A DNA stretch of 64,000 nucleotides from Streptosporangium violaceochromogenes (GCF_014654615.1 NZ_BNBB01000014.1:116476-180475); one strand, 5' to 3'; counted from the first letter of the stretch, positions 25,130-33,519 are shown. Numbers and translations: made by a program. Notes: generated from the letters alone by a model not told the origin.

Positions 25130-28100
25130 ATGAGCGAGTTTGTCGCGGGGACTGTCGTCGTCCCGGTCGTCCCGTCGGCGAAGGGCTTCATCGACGGCCT
25201 TAAGAAGCAGCTCGTCCCGGCCGCGTACAACCTGGGGCAGACGGTCGGCAAAGACGTTCAGCGCGGCATCCAAGACGCTCTCGGCGGCATCTATGCGCCG
25301 TTGCAGGAGCAGACGAAGAAGCAGCGGCAGCAGGCGCCGAGGGACGGCGAGGAGACCGGCGGGGCGTTCGCGCAAGGCTTCAAGAAGCGGCTGACGGCCG
25401 CGTTGAAGACGCTACCGAAGGCCGAACTGGACGCGGACGCCTCACCGGCCGCCCGCAAGGTTCAGGAGTTGCGGTCGTCGCTGGTGGCGTTGTCCGGCAA
25501 AACGGTGGGGGTGGACGTCGACGCCGCCGCGGCGGTGGCCGAGCTGCGGACGATCAAGGCTGAGCTGGAGTCGCTTGACGGGTCGGCGGATGTGGCGGTC
25601 CGCGCGGACGTGGCGGCGGCCTTGGTGCAGCTGGGCGCGGTGGATGCCGAAGTGTCGCGGCTTGAGGCGGACACGGCCCGGGTTCAGGTCGACGCTGACG
25701 CCGCCGGGGCGGTAGCCCAACTCACGGTTGTTGACGCCGAGATCTCCCGGGTGGACGGCAGGACCGCGCATGCCCGGGTGGACGTCGACGTTGCCGGCGC
25801 TTTGGCGGGGATCGCCACGGTGACGGCCGCCCTGGTGGCGGTCCCGGCCGCGGCGACGGCTGCTTTCGGTGTGGGTGCTCTGGGCGGGACGCTGGTGGCG
25901 GCCGGCGCCGGGTTCGCGGGTCTGGCCGCGGTGGCGGTGCCGAGCTTGAAGCGCATCTCTGAAGCCTCCAAGGAGCAAGAGCAGGCGGTGAAGGCGTCGG
26001 CCGGTGCGACGAAGGTCGCGCAGCAGGCGACGACGTCGGCGGCTCAGGCGGCTGCCGATGCCGCGTCGCGCAGTGCCGCCCTGGAGCAGGCGGAGCGCCG
26101 CATCACGGATGCGAAGGTCGCCGCTAAGGCTGCCGAGGAGGGGCTGACCGAGGCCCGTCGCGCGGCGAAGCAGGCCGCCGAAGACCTCGCCAGGTCTGTG
26201 GCGAACGCTGCCCTCTCCGAAGAGTCGGCGGCTTTGAGCGTGGAGGAGGCGCGTCAGCGGGCGGCTGAGCTGGCCGCTGATCCTAAGGCGACCGAGTTGG
26301 AGCGGCGCCGGGCTGAGCTGGCGGTTCGGGAGGCGGAGCAGTGTCACAAGGATGCCAAGGCTCGGTCCAAGGAGCTGCAGGCCGAGCAGAAGGCGTCCGA
26401 CAAGGCCGGGGTCGAGGGAAGCAAGCAGGTCGTCGCGGCCAAAGAGAAAATCGCGAAGGCGAATCAGGCGATCAAGGACTCCGAAGCCCAGCTGAAGCTT
26501 TTGCGCCTTCAGCAGGCCGCGGCGAAGGAGAAGCCGAAGACCCCTGCCCCTGCGGCGGTGGCGCCTGGAGTTCAGCCGACGAAGTTTTCTGAGTTGTCCG
26601 CCGCCGCGAAGACGGCCGCGAAGCAGATCGACGCCTTCAAGTCGTCGTATGAGAAGTGGCAGAAGTCGTTGGAGCCTTCGGTTTTGCCGATGGTGACCGG
26701 CGGCTTGAAGATTGTTAAGGGTTTGTTCAAGCCGCTTACACCGCTGATTAAGAACAGTGCTGACGCGGTGGTGGGGTTGGAGAAGTCGGCGTCGAAGGCG
26801 CTGGGTCAGCCGTTTTGGAAGGGGTTTTTCGCCGACCTGTCGAAGCAGGCGCCGACCGCGATTACCGGTCTGGGGAAGTCTCTGGGCAACATCGGCGTCG
26901 GGGTGGCCGGGGTGATTCGGGCGTTTCTGCCGTTCGTCCCGACCATTGTCGGCGGTATCCAGAAGGCCACGGCGGCGTTCGCCACCTGGGGGAAGGGTCT
27001 TTCCTCCTCGGGCGGGTTTCAGGCGTTCGTGGCGTATGTGAAGGCGAACGCGCCCGCGATCGGGCAGACGTTGAAGAACGTGGGGGCCGCGGTCGGCAAC
27101 ATCGTCGCCACGTTGGCCCGGTTCGGGCCGTCAGTCCTGGCGGGCCTGTCCGGCCTGGCCGGGTTGATCTCCCAGATTCCGCCTTCGGTGCTGGGGACGA
27201 TCGCGGGGGCGATCGCGTCGATCGTGGTGGCGGTGAAGGGGTGGGGGATCGCCCAGCAGGTTTTGAATGTCGCGATGTCTGAGAACCCGGTGGGGAAGGT
27301 CATCGCGGTGATTGGGCTGTTGGTGACGGCGTTTGTGGCGGCCTACCAGAATTCGGAGACGTTCCGCACGATTGTTGACACGGCGTTCAAGAAGATCAGT
27401 GAGGTGGTGAAGTGGGCTTGGGAGACGGTGGTGAAGCCCGCGTTGAGCGCCTTGGGGACGTTCGTGAAGACGGTGCTTGCCCCGGCGGTCAGCTGGTTGT
27501 GGGAGAACGTCGTTAAACCGGCGTTCACGAAGATCGGTGAGTGGATCAAGACGGCGTGGAACACGGTCATTCACCCCGCGCTCAAGGCTTTGTGGACGTT
27601 CATCAACGAAACCCTGGCACCCAAGATCTCATGGCTGTACGAGAACGTCGTCAAGCCGGTGTGGGCGAAGGTCGGCGAAGCGATCGATGGGGCGTGGACG
27701 AAGGTCATCAAGCCCGCGTTCGACTTCCTGAAGAAGGCCGTCACCGAGGACATCCCGAACGGGTTCGACAAGGGTGTTGGGCTAATCAAGACGGCGTGGG
27801 AGAAGGTCCAGGACGTCGCGAAGAAGCCGGTGAACTTCATCATCGAAACCGTGTACAACAACGGCATCGTGAAGTTGTGGAACACGGTGAGTGACGCGCT
27901 TGGGCTGGATTTGAAGCTGGGCAAGATCGAAAAACTAGCCAAGGGCGGCATCTACCCGGGGTACACGCCGGGCAAGGACATCGGCCTGGCCGCGGTCAGT
28001 GGCGGTGAGGCGATCATGCGGCCCGAGTGGACGCGGGCGGTCGGCGCCGACTACGTGCATTCGGCGAACAAGGCCGCGCGCACCGGCGGCGTGTCCGGGG

Positions 28101-28897
28101 CGGCGAGGTTCATGGGCGGTTTCGCCTCCGGCGGAATCGTCGGCGACCTTTTGGCCAAGGGCGTCAAAGCCGGGGCTGAGGCGTTCTTGAACCCGCTGCT
28201 GGCCAAGGCTGAAGCGGCCATGGGCGGATCGAAGTGGGCGAAACTCCTGGTCGGTGTGCCGAAGAAGATGGTGGCCGACGTGGTGAAGTTCCTGGCAGGC
28301 AAGGAGGAGGCGACGGGCGGCCTGTCGGGCGGCAAGGCGGTCGCCTTCGCCCGCGCCCAGATCGGTAAGCCGTACCAGTGGGGTGCTACCGGCCCGAACA
28401 CCTTTGACTGCTCCGGGCTGACGATGAGGGCGTTGCAGGCGGCCGGCTACAACCCGCCGCGGGTGTCTCAGGATCAGATGCGGTGGGTGACGCCGGTAAG
28501 CAAGCCGCAGGCCGGGTATCTCGGCTTCCCGCACTCGGGGCATGTGTGGCTGTACAGCGGGCCGAACCGGATCATTGAGGCGCCGCAGACCGGGTTGAAG
28601 GTGCGGGAGGTGGCCGCCCGCGCCGCGCAGGTGATCGGCAAACCGCCGGCGGCGTACGACAATGGCGGCTACCTCATGCCTGGCACCAGCCTGGTGCACA
28701 ACGGAACCGGCCGGCCCGAGCCGGTGCTCACCGACAAGCAGTGGCAGGCGGTCTTCCAGGGCGGCGGAAGCCGGGGCGGCGACGGGGCGTTGGTTCACAT
28801 CGAGGGCGGGTTCCATGCGACGCCGGAGCAGTCGCCGTACGCGATCGCCGAAGACCTTCGCTTCATCATGGGGCGGGGGCTACGGTCCCGGGGGTGA
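25130..28897 (+). CDS. phage tail tape-measure-like protein with C-terminal NlpC/P60 peptidase
   Basis: A 1255-aa protein. It has, in order: an N-terminal segment; Asp/Ala-rich about 30-residue repeats (VDVDAAAAVAELRTIKAEL, VQVDADAAGAVAQLTVVDAEI) near 125-230; a hydrophobic stretch (TAAFGVGALGGTLVAAGAGF) near 240-270; and a long coiled coil (285-480). Tryptophan-rich tape repeats (WAWETVVKPA, LWENVVKPAF, LYENVVKPVW) span about 750-870. A C-terminal NlpC/P60 domain (1065-1165) has Cys1094 in NTFDCSGLT and a His near 1138 in HSGHVWLYS. This is the architecture of siphophage tape-measure proteins, which set tail length and open peptidoglycan. No other tail or head gene exists in the element. Codon use is visibly richer in GTT, TTG and ATT than the neighbours, suggesting recent phage origin. 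Confidence 0.9.
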   Translation: MSEFVAGTVVVPVVPSAKGFIDGLKKQLVPAAYNLGQTVGKDVQRGIQDALGGIYAPLQEQTKKQRQQAPRDGEETGGAFAQGFKKRLTAALKTLPKAELDADASPAARKVQELRSSLVALSGKTVGVDVDAAAAVAELRTIKAELESLDGSADVAVRADVAAALVQLGAVDAEVSRLEADTARVQVDADAAGAVAQLTVVDAEISRVDGRTAHARVDVDVAGALAGIATVTAALVAVPAAATAAFGVGALGGTLVAAGAGFAGLAAVAVPSLKRISEASKEQEQAVKASAGATKVAQQATTSAAQAAADAASRSAALEQAERRITDAKVAAKAAEEGLTEARRAAKQAAEDLARSVANAALSEESAALSVEEARQRAAELAADPKATELERRRAELAVREAEQCHKDAKARSKELQAEQKASDKAGVEGSKQVVAAKEKIAKANQAIKDSEAQLKLLRLQQAAAKEKPKTPAPAAVAPGVQPTKFSELSAAAKTAAKQIDAFKSSYEKWQKSLEPSVLPMVTGGLKIVKGLFKPLTPLIKNSADAVVGLEKSASKALGQPFWKGFFADLSKQAPTAITGLGKSLGNIGVGVAGVIRAFLPFVPTIVGGIQKATAAFATWGKGLSSSGGFQAFVAYVKANAPAIGQTLKNVGAAVGNIVATLARFGPSVLAGLSGLAGLISQIPPSVLGTIAGAIASIVVAVKGWGIAQQVLNVAMSENPVGKVIAVIGLLVTAFVAAYQNSETFRTIVDTAFKKISEVVKWAWETVVKPALSALGTFVKTVLAPAVSWLWENVVKPAFTKIGEWIKTAWNTVIHPALKALWTFINETLAPKISWLYENVVKPVWAKVGEAIDGAWTKVIKPAFDFLKKAVTEDIPNGFDKGVGLIKTAWEKVQDVAKKPVNFIIETVYNNGIVKLWNTVSDALGLDLKLGKIEKLAKGGIYPGYTPGKDIGLAAVSGGEAIMRPEWTRAVGADYVHSANKAARTGGVSGAARFMGGFASGGIVGDLLAKGVKAGAEAFLNPLLAKAEAAMGGSKWAKLLVGVPKKMVADVVKFLAGKEEATGGLSGGKAVAFARAQIGKPYQWGATGPNTFDCSGLTMRALQAAGYNPPRVSQDQMRWVTPVSKPQAGYLGFPHSGHVWLYSGPNRIIEAPQTGLKVREVAARAAQVIGKPPAAYDNGGYLMPGTSLVHNGTGRPEPVLTDKQWQAVFQGGGSRGGDGALVHIEGGFHATPEQSPYAIAEDLRFIMGRGLRSRG

Positions 28898-28968
28898 GGT
28901 GCCGGCAGGTGTCCGGCGATGTTAAGGGTGACATCGGTGGACACCCCTCGGGGTGAGGACCAAAGCAG

Positions 28969-29013
28969 TTGAGTTGGCTCCGCCGCCGGATGCCCGGCGC
29001 CAACCCAACTCAA
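28969..29013 (+). terminator. hairpin after the tape-measure gene
   Basis: TTGAGTTGG (28969-28977) pairs with CCAACTCAA (29005-29013), with an internal GCCG/CGGC stem. It lies 72 bp past the gene's stop. The T-run is weak, so termination is only probable. A smaller CACCCCTCGGGGTG hairpin sits just upstream at about 28942-28956. Confidence 0.5.
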
Positions 29014-29062
29014 GCTTTCCGGTCCTCTCCACAACCCCGGGCTGTCGAGCGGGCGGAACGCC

Positions 29063-29209
29063 GTGGCGCCTCGCGAGGGGCTGGGGGTGCTACGCGGGGG
29101 AGGGTTACAGGTCACAGGCGGTGCCACGGGTCGTGGCACCCTTCGTGGCACCTGGTGTGGCACCTGCGTGGCAGGGGTTGTGGCGCCCTTCGTGGCACCC
29201 CGTGGCGGC
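29063..29209. repeat. GTGGCACC octamer array, candidate clt transfer locus
   Basis: Exact GTGGCACC occurs at 29133, 29145, 29157 and 29192, with near copies at 29168 (GTGGCAGG), 29180 (GTGGCGCC) and 29202 (GTGGCGGC). This gives seven units at 12, 12, 11, 12, 12 and 10 bp spacing. A reverse copy lies at 29120-29127 and an outlying GTGGCGCC at 29063. The array is 92 bp from the 3' end of the TraB-like gene. Streptomyces TraB proteins bind 8-bp direct repeats (TRS) in a clt locus next to traB. The arrangement matches; the octamer is different from the pSVH1 one I recall. Confidence 0.65.
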
Positions 29210-29253
29210 AAGATCAAAAAGGTTTCGCGCTCCCACGCGCAGCCGTACGCGCG

Positions 29254-29289
29254 AAAGAGCCCACCCCCTTCCCTCGGGGTGGGCTCTTT
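29254..29289 (-). terminator. terminator of the transfer operon
   Basis: A 14-bp perfect stem, AAAGAGCCCACCCC (29254-29267) with GGGGTGGGCTCTTT (29276-29289). Runs of A and T on both sides make it bidirectional. It lies 12 bp past the stop of the TraB-like gene. Confidence 0.85.
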
Positions 29290-29300
29290 TGGTGGCCTGG

Positions 29301-31334
29301 TCAGCCGACGTCGGGCCGGGTCGGCATCAGGAACCGTTGCGCGTCCTCGTCGTAGCCGAGTGCCCCGGCCTCGTCGACCAGGCGCCGCAACTGCTTCTGC
29401 GCCCACTGCCGGGACATGTCGGTCGACTCCCACAACGGCCTCAGATCCCGGGTGGCGAAGTCCCGGCTCCCGGCGTCCCACAGCCCTTGCAGGTGCGCGA
29501 TGAGGGCCGCTCCGCGCTCCGCAGGGCTCATCCGCACGCCCGGCGGGGCGAACTCCCACGGCGGGTCACCCTGGTCGAGGTCGGGGATGTCGTCGTCCGG
29601 CCCGGCCTGCACAGCCGGGTCAGGGTCGTCAAGCGTCTGATACTCCTCCACGACGTCGGAGTGATCCTCCGCCTCCTCGTCGTCTTCGGCTGCGGCGACG
29701 AGTTCGGGCCGCTCCAGCGCCGCGGCGGGTGCGGCGAGGGCCTGGGCGCCGCCGGGCAGGCGGGAGAGGGCCGCGGTCCCCTCGTCGACGGGCTTCGCTG
29801 AGGCGGGCCAGGCCGCGGCGTGCTCACGCATCGCGGTGTTGGCCCGTTCGTCGTCGAAGGCGCCGTCGTCGTCGAGGCCCCAGGCGAAGGTCCGCAGCGG
29901 CATCGCGATCCTCCCCTCCGGGATGCCGGGGGCGTCCAGGTAGGCCATGCCCGGTTGGGCGTTGGTCCACAACTCCGGGCGGCACCCGGCGTCCTCCTGC
30001 TTCTCCGACAGGCCGAAGGCGGCGTCCGCCGCGGATTCGACGCCGAAGCACATTTTGGCGAGCTGGCCGCGGGCGATGGTGGGCATCTGAGTGTAGTCCG
30101 ACCTCTGGAGCGACAGGACGACGGTTCCGCCGGCGGAGCGCACGGCCTTGAGCAGGCTGAGGAAGTCTTCCATCTCCTTGTCGGTGAGCAGGTCGAGGAT
30201 GTCGGGGCACTCCTCCAGCCAGATGACCCAGTACGTCAGGCCGCACCCGGCCTTCCACTTTTGCAGGCCCTTGGCCGACAGGGCGTCGGTGCGGGTCTTG
30301 ACCTGAGCCTGTAGGTCGCGAAGCAGCTGCTTGGCGCCCTGCTTGGTCGTCTCGAACCGGTGCAGGCTTTCGGCCAGGGGGCCGAGGGTCTGGGTGCCTT
30401 TGGTGATGTCGATGGCGAACACCGCGACGTCGTGCCGTGTGACGATCTCGCCGAGCAGGTTCCAGGCTCCGCCGATGGATTTGCCGGAGCCGGTCATGCC
30501 CATGACCTGCACGTGGTGGCCGACGATCACGTACTCGATCTCATCCAGGTCCTGCCACAGGCCGTGCCGCACCGGGTCGGCGATCGACGCCCCGGGCCGG
30601 GAAGGGCCGGGCCAGGGGATCGGGGCCTTCATCACCCGCGGGTCACTCACGGTGATCTTGGCTTTGCTGGCGTCGTCCGGGTCGATCGACGCCACGATGG
30701 ACCCGGGCGGCAGCTTCATCCCCGACTCGATGTAGGGGATCTTCTTTTGCAGGTCGTCAGCCGTTTCCCGCCCGGCCTCCAGCTGCACCACCGCCTCCAC
30801 CTTGTGGCCGGTGGAGGCGGTGGTGCGGGCCTCGACCGTCATCCCGGCCCGCCCGGCGCCTTGCCCGAACAGCAGCGCCAGCGGGTCGGAGACCGCGGCC
30901 TGGACGTCGATGCCCTTCAACCGGATGACGGTGCGGATGTTCCAGGTCGCGCACAAGGTGAACCCGCCGATCAACGCGATCCGGCCGGTGACCACGTTGA
31001 CGGGGCCGTTGATGGTGGCGCCGACCACCCACAGGCCGACCAGCAGCGTCGTGGCGGTGGTGTGGGTGCGCCCCCACGGGCCGCGAGCGTGCGACTGGCC
31101 GTAGGTGACGGCGGTCAACACCACCACCGCCACCGACATCAGGAACGCCGTCCACGCCACCACGTCGGGGTCGTCGCTGTCGAGGATGACGTGGAAGGCG
31201 GTGCCCACCCCGAACAGCAGGGAGCCGAGAACCCACGGACTTCCCAGGGTGACGAGCTTGGAGACGCCCTTGGCGGCGACCTTGCCCATCGACGACTCCT
31301 CAACCGGCACCAGGTCCTTGGTGCGGCCGGCCAT
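29301..31334 (-). CDS. traB: FtsK/SpoIIIE-type DNA translocase, TraB-like conjugation protein
   Basis: A 677-aa protein. Three to four membrane segments lie near residues 27-140 (LGSPWVLGSLLFGVGTAF, WTAFLMSVAVVVLTAV, TTLLVGLWVVGATI, IALIGGFTLCAT). Walker A is GMTGSGKS (about 279-286) and Walker B is YWVIWLEE (about 368-375). A C-terminal winged helix (about 610-677, DFATRDLRPLWESTDMSRQWAQKQLRRL) should read 8-bp recognition repeats. In mycelial actinomycetes a single such hexameric pump moves double-stranded DNA between hyphae. It is the last gene of the leftward transfer operon, coupled to the TraA-like gene by ATGA overlap, with the octamer array just past its 3' end. Confidence 0.9.
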   Translation of the reverse strand: MAGRTKDLVPVEESSMGKVAAKGVSKLVTLGSPWVLGSLLFGVGTAFHVILDSDDPDVVAWTAFLMSVAVVVLTAVTYGQSHARGPWGRTHTTATTLLVGLWVVGATINGPVNVVTGRIALIGGFTLCATWNIRTVIRLKGIDVQAAVSDPLALLFGQGAGRAGMTVEARTTASTGHKVEAVVQLEAGRETADDLQKKIPYIESGMKLPPGSIVASIDPDDASKAKITVSDPRVMKAPIPWPGPSRPGASIADPVRHGLWQDLDEIEYVIVGHHVQVMGMTGSGKSIGGAWNLLGEIVTRHDVAVFAIDITKGTQTLGPLAESLHRFETTKQGAKQLLRDLQAQVKTRTDALSAKGLQKWKAGCGLTYWVIWLEECPDILDLLTDKEMEDFLSLLKAVRSAGGTVVLSLQRSDYTQMPTIARGQLAKMCFGVESAADAAFGLSEKQEDAGCRPELWTNAQPGMAYLDAPGIPEGRIAMPLRTFAWGLDDDGAFDDERANTAMREHAAAWPASAKPVDEGTAALSRLPGGAQALAAPAAALERPELVAAAEDDEEAEDHSDVVEEYQTLDDPDPAVQAGPDDDIPDLDQGDPPWEFAPPGVRMSPAERGAALIAHLQGLWDAGSRDFATRDLRPLWESTDMSRQWAQKQLRRLVDEAGALGYDEDAQRFLMPTRPDVG

Positions 31335-31717
31335 CAGTCGTCACTCCAGTCGAACGCGGGCTTCTTGGCCTTGACCGCGGGAAGCTGGTCGATGAACTCC
31401 TTGCGGAACTGCTGGTGAAACTTCACCAGTTCGACGGCGGAGCCCTTTTGGAGTTCGGCGGCGCGCTTCAGACGGCGCACCACCCGGCGGGCGCGCAGCC
31501 GCACATCGGGGCCGCCCAGCAACGCCAGCACCGGGTGCCCCTTGAACGAGCGGACCAGGACGGCGTACAGCTCTTCGCCGCCCATCTCGAACTCGGCGCC
31601 CAGGTCGCGGCACAGGGCCCGGCCGAGTTTGGCGTACTCGGTGATGGCGCGGGGGCCGCCCCACGGGATGTTGCTCAGCTCGGGGATGCGTGCCCGGCCC
31701 GGACGGTCGGTGCTCAT
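31334..31717 (-). CDS. TraA-like plasmid transfer protein
   Basis: A 127-aa protein with RIPELSNIPWGGPRAITEYAKLGRALCRDLGAEF at the N-terminus and a basic middle (RLRARRVVRRLKRAAEL). I recall this opening from small TraA-type proteins encoded directly before traB in actinomycete elements; the molecular role is unknown. Its stop overlaps the traB start and its ATG overlaps the previous stop, so it is made together with the pump. Confidence 0.6.
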   Translation of the reverse strand: MSTDRPGRARIPELSNIPWGGPRAITEYAKLGRALCRDLGAEFEMGGEELYAVLVRSFKGHPVLALLGGPDVRLRARRVVRRLKRAAELQKGSAVELVKFHQQFRKEFIDQLPAVKAKKPAFDWSDD

Positions 31718-31932
31718 TCGTCCACCTCCTCAACCTCGTCGCCCTCGATGACGTCGCCCTCGGCGACACGGTGTTTGCCGGTCCGGTACGCCTCCCCGAC
31801 GACCCGGGCGAGGTCGGAGGCGTCGGCCCGCAACGGGCGGGCACCTGCCGCCGCGGCGACCAGGTCGTCAGCCGCGGTGAGGAGCAGCCGCACGACAGCC
31901 CACAGGCCCGCCCGCACACTGGGGCGGGTCAC
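31714..31932 (-). CDS. 72-aa hypothetical transfer-operon protein
   Basis: The frame from GTG 31932 encodes TRPSVRAGLWAVVRLLLTAADDLVAAAAG at the N-terminus and ends with an acidic tail (EGDVIEGDEVEEVDE). The first 25 residues could be amphipathic or membrane-associated. Longer upstream extension is rejected because it would lie inside the membrane-protein gene. Start and stop both overlap the neighbours by 4 bp. Function unknown. Confidence 0.6.
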   Translation of the reverse strand: MTRPSVRAGLWAVVRLLLTAADDLVAAAAGARPLRADASDLARVVGEAYRTGKHRVAEGDVIEGDEVEEVDE

Positions 31933-32402
31933 GGCGCCACCACCGGCAGCAAAGCAGCCAGCAGCAGCAGGGCGGCCAGCATCAAATCGACGGCCGCCCG
32001 GAACCGGCGGTGCTTGCCGCGGGCGAGCCGGGCCAGGCCGATGAGGTCGGCCCGCCGCTCCTGGTCGTACTGGCCGGCGGTGGTGGCCGCCAGAGCGGCT
32101 GTGGTGGCGTAGGCGTAGGCGATCCAGCCGTGTCCGGCGCCGGGCCGGGGCAGGCGGGGGCGGATCGCCAGCAGCAGCACCGCCACCGAGGCGGCCAGCA
32201 GCAACACCGCCACCCACACACCGACCCGGGCCGGGGCCGGCAACCGGTGGGTGCCGAGCGCGGCCAGGGCGCCCACCACGCTCGCGGCGGTGCCGGACAG
32301 GCCGAGCAGGGCGGAGATCTTGGTGTCGATGCGCGACAGCTCGCCGCGGACGGCGGCGAGTTCGGCGGGGACGTCGACCCCGGCCGGGGCAGGGTGGATC
32401 AT
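31929..32402 (-). CDS. Pycsar-effector-like (DUF5706-type) membrane protein
   Basis: A 157-aa protein. A soluble N-terminal helix (LAAVRGELSRIDTKISALLGLSGTAASVVG) runs into membrane helices at about 33-50 and 61-82. RPRLPRP follows, then a third helix, the loop QERRADLIGLARLARGKHRRFRAAV, and a final helix to the C-terminus. This pattern (helix with D-K-A-type motif, aRP, then LxxLAxxxxxKxRxxR before the last helix) is that of PycTM effectors, which damage membranes upon cyclic nucleotide binding in anti-phage Pycsar systems. No pyrimidine cyclase gene lies nearby. Within a transfer operon it may act as a spread (Spd) protein instead. Confidence 0.6.
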   Translation of the reverse strand: MIHPAPAGVDVPAELAAVRGELSRIDTKISALLGLSGTAASVVGALAALGTHRLPAPARVGVWVAVLLLAASVAVLLLAIRPRLPRPGAGHGWIAYAYATTAALAATTAGQYDQERRADLIGLARLARGKHRRFRAAVDLMLAALLLLAALLPVVAP

Positions 32403-32432
32403 GGGTGTGCCTCCTTCTTGGGTTGGGGGTGA

Positions 32433-32476
32433 CCCGCCCCCAGGTCTTCCGGTTGCACGTGTGGCCTGGGGGCGGG
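32433..32476 (-). terminator. perfect 12-bp hairpin between transfer-operon halves
   Basis: CCCGCCCCCAGG (32433-32444) pairs exactly with CCTGGGGGCGGG (32465-32476). It fills the only sizeable gap (86 bp) in the leftward operon, just past the DUF2637 gene. It could lower expression of the downstream traA-traB half. There is no U-run. Confidence 0.5.
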
Positions 32477-32488
32477 TACGGGTACGGG

Positions 32489-33226
32489 TCAGGCTTCGGC
32501 GAGCTGGCCGAGGTAGGCCCGGATCCGGGCCGCGCGGGGCTGGCCGACCTTCAGCTCTTTCTTGATGCGGGAGATGGCGGGCACCTGTCCCGCTGCGAGG
32601 TTGTCGGCGTACCTGGTGGCGGCGACGGGGAACAGCTCGTCGGCGACGGGTGCGAGGACCGGCGTTCTCGCAGGTGACGGCGCGGGTAGGGCGGGTACGT
32701 CGGCCTGTTCCACAGGTGCGGAATCCGGGTCGGCCGTACCCGGGTCGGCGGAGTCTGCCGACGCATCCTCTTCCGGCGACTCCCGATCGGGAGTAACCGT
32801 CGAGTCTGTGACCTGCACGGGTACGGCTACCGCCTCGACCGGCGCCGCGGCGGGTACGGCCCCGCGCCGGATCAACCCCATCAGCAGCTCAAACGAGATG
32901 GTCAAGGTGACCGCGGGAAGGGCGGCGATGATCGCACCGATCACCCCGTGCTTCCACCCGTGCAAGACGTTGGCGCCCAGGGTCAGGCTGATGCCGACCG
33001 CGACGGCCACCCACGACAACCAATGCCGGGTGTGCCGCCGACGGGCCGCTTCCAGGAGGGTGAGGGACGCGGCGACCAGAAGCCCGTCGACGGTGAGCGG
33101 AACCAGGTAGGCCACCCACCCGGTTTCGCCGTGCTCACGCACCACCTCCAAGATGTGGCGGTAGCTGACGACGGCGGCGACGGCGGCCAGGAGGGCAACG
33201 ACGGCGGTGGTGGCGACCCGGATCAT
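32489..33226 (-). CDS. DUF2637 membrane protein (Spd-like)
   Basis: A 245-aa protein. Four membrane helices lie in residues 1-120 (TTAVVALLAAVAAVVSY, VAYLVPLTVDGLLVAASLTLL, WVAVAVGISLTLGANVLHG, IIAALPAVTLTISFELL); the SYRH and PLTVDGL motifs mark DUF2637. A long Pro/Ala/Asp-rich linker leads to a C-terminal helical tail (AISRIKKELKVGQPRAARIRAYLGQL) that looks like a helix-turn-helix. DUF2637 proteins are frequent in actinomycete plasmids, next to spread genes. The start overlaps the upstream gene by 4 bp. Confidence 0.8.
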   Translation of the reverse strand: MIRVATTAVVALLAAVAAVVSYRHILEVVREHGETGWVAYLVPLTVDGLLVAASLTLLEAARRRHTRHWLSWVAVAVGISLTLGANVLHGWKHGVIGAIIAALPAVTLTISFELLMGLIRRGAVPAAAPVEAVAVPVQVTDSTVTPDRESPEEDASADSADPGTADPDSAPVEQADVPALPAPSPARTPVLAPVADELFPVAATRYADNLAAGQVPAISRIKKELKVGQPRAARIRAYLGQLAEA

Positions 33227-33519
33227 GCTTCACCGCCGGTCATGCGGTAGGCGGAGGTGAGCGCCGCGGCGAAGTCCGCCAGGTCGCGGAAGTCGAGGGC
33301 GGCGACGATGTCGGCGAGGTCCGCCGCCATCTGGGGCGTCACGTCGAGTGTGCGGGGGCGGCTGTCGGCGCCCGGGTAGAAGAGCCGAACCAGCGGCGGT
33401 TCGCCGTCGTCGCCTTGCAGCAGGGAGGCGGCGACGCCCAGGGCGCACAGGTCGCGGCGGTGCCCGGTCGGCGTGCCGGGAGCGTGGGTGAGGCGGCACC
33501 ACGGGGGGCAGGCGTTCAC
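33223..33519 (-). CDS. 98-aa CPPWC-motif (DUF6907-like) protein
   Basis: It begins at GTG 33519 with NACPPWCRLTHAPG and contains LDVTPQMAADLADIVAAL. The CPPWC-x-H opening and later M-x-x-x-x-A pattern are shared with the C-terminal half of the gene directly upstream, so the two are tandem paralogs. The Cys/His set could bind a metal. Starts further upstream lie inside the neighbour and are rejected. Role unknown. Confidence 0.65.
   Translation of the reverse strand: MNACPPWCRLTHAPGTPTGHRRDLCALGVAASLLQGDDGEPPLVRLFYPGADSRPRTLDVTPQMAADLADIVAALDFRDLADFAAALTSAYRMTGGEA

Noticed and set aside
30360..31418. 352-codon rightward frame antisense to the TraB-like gene
   Set aside because: The TraB frame has Walker motifs and operon overlaps; the other frame is Gly/His/Asp-rich noise.
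31929..32402. Complete Pycsar defence system
   Set aside because: Only an effector-like membrane protein is present; no cyclase gene is adjacent on either side.
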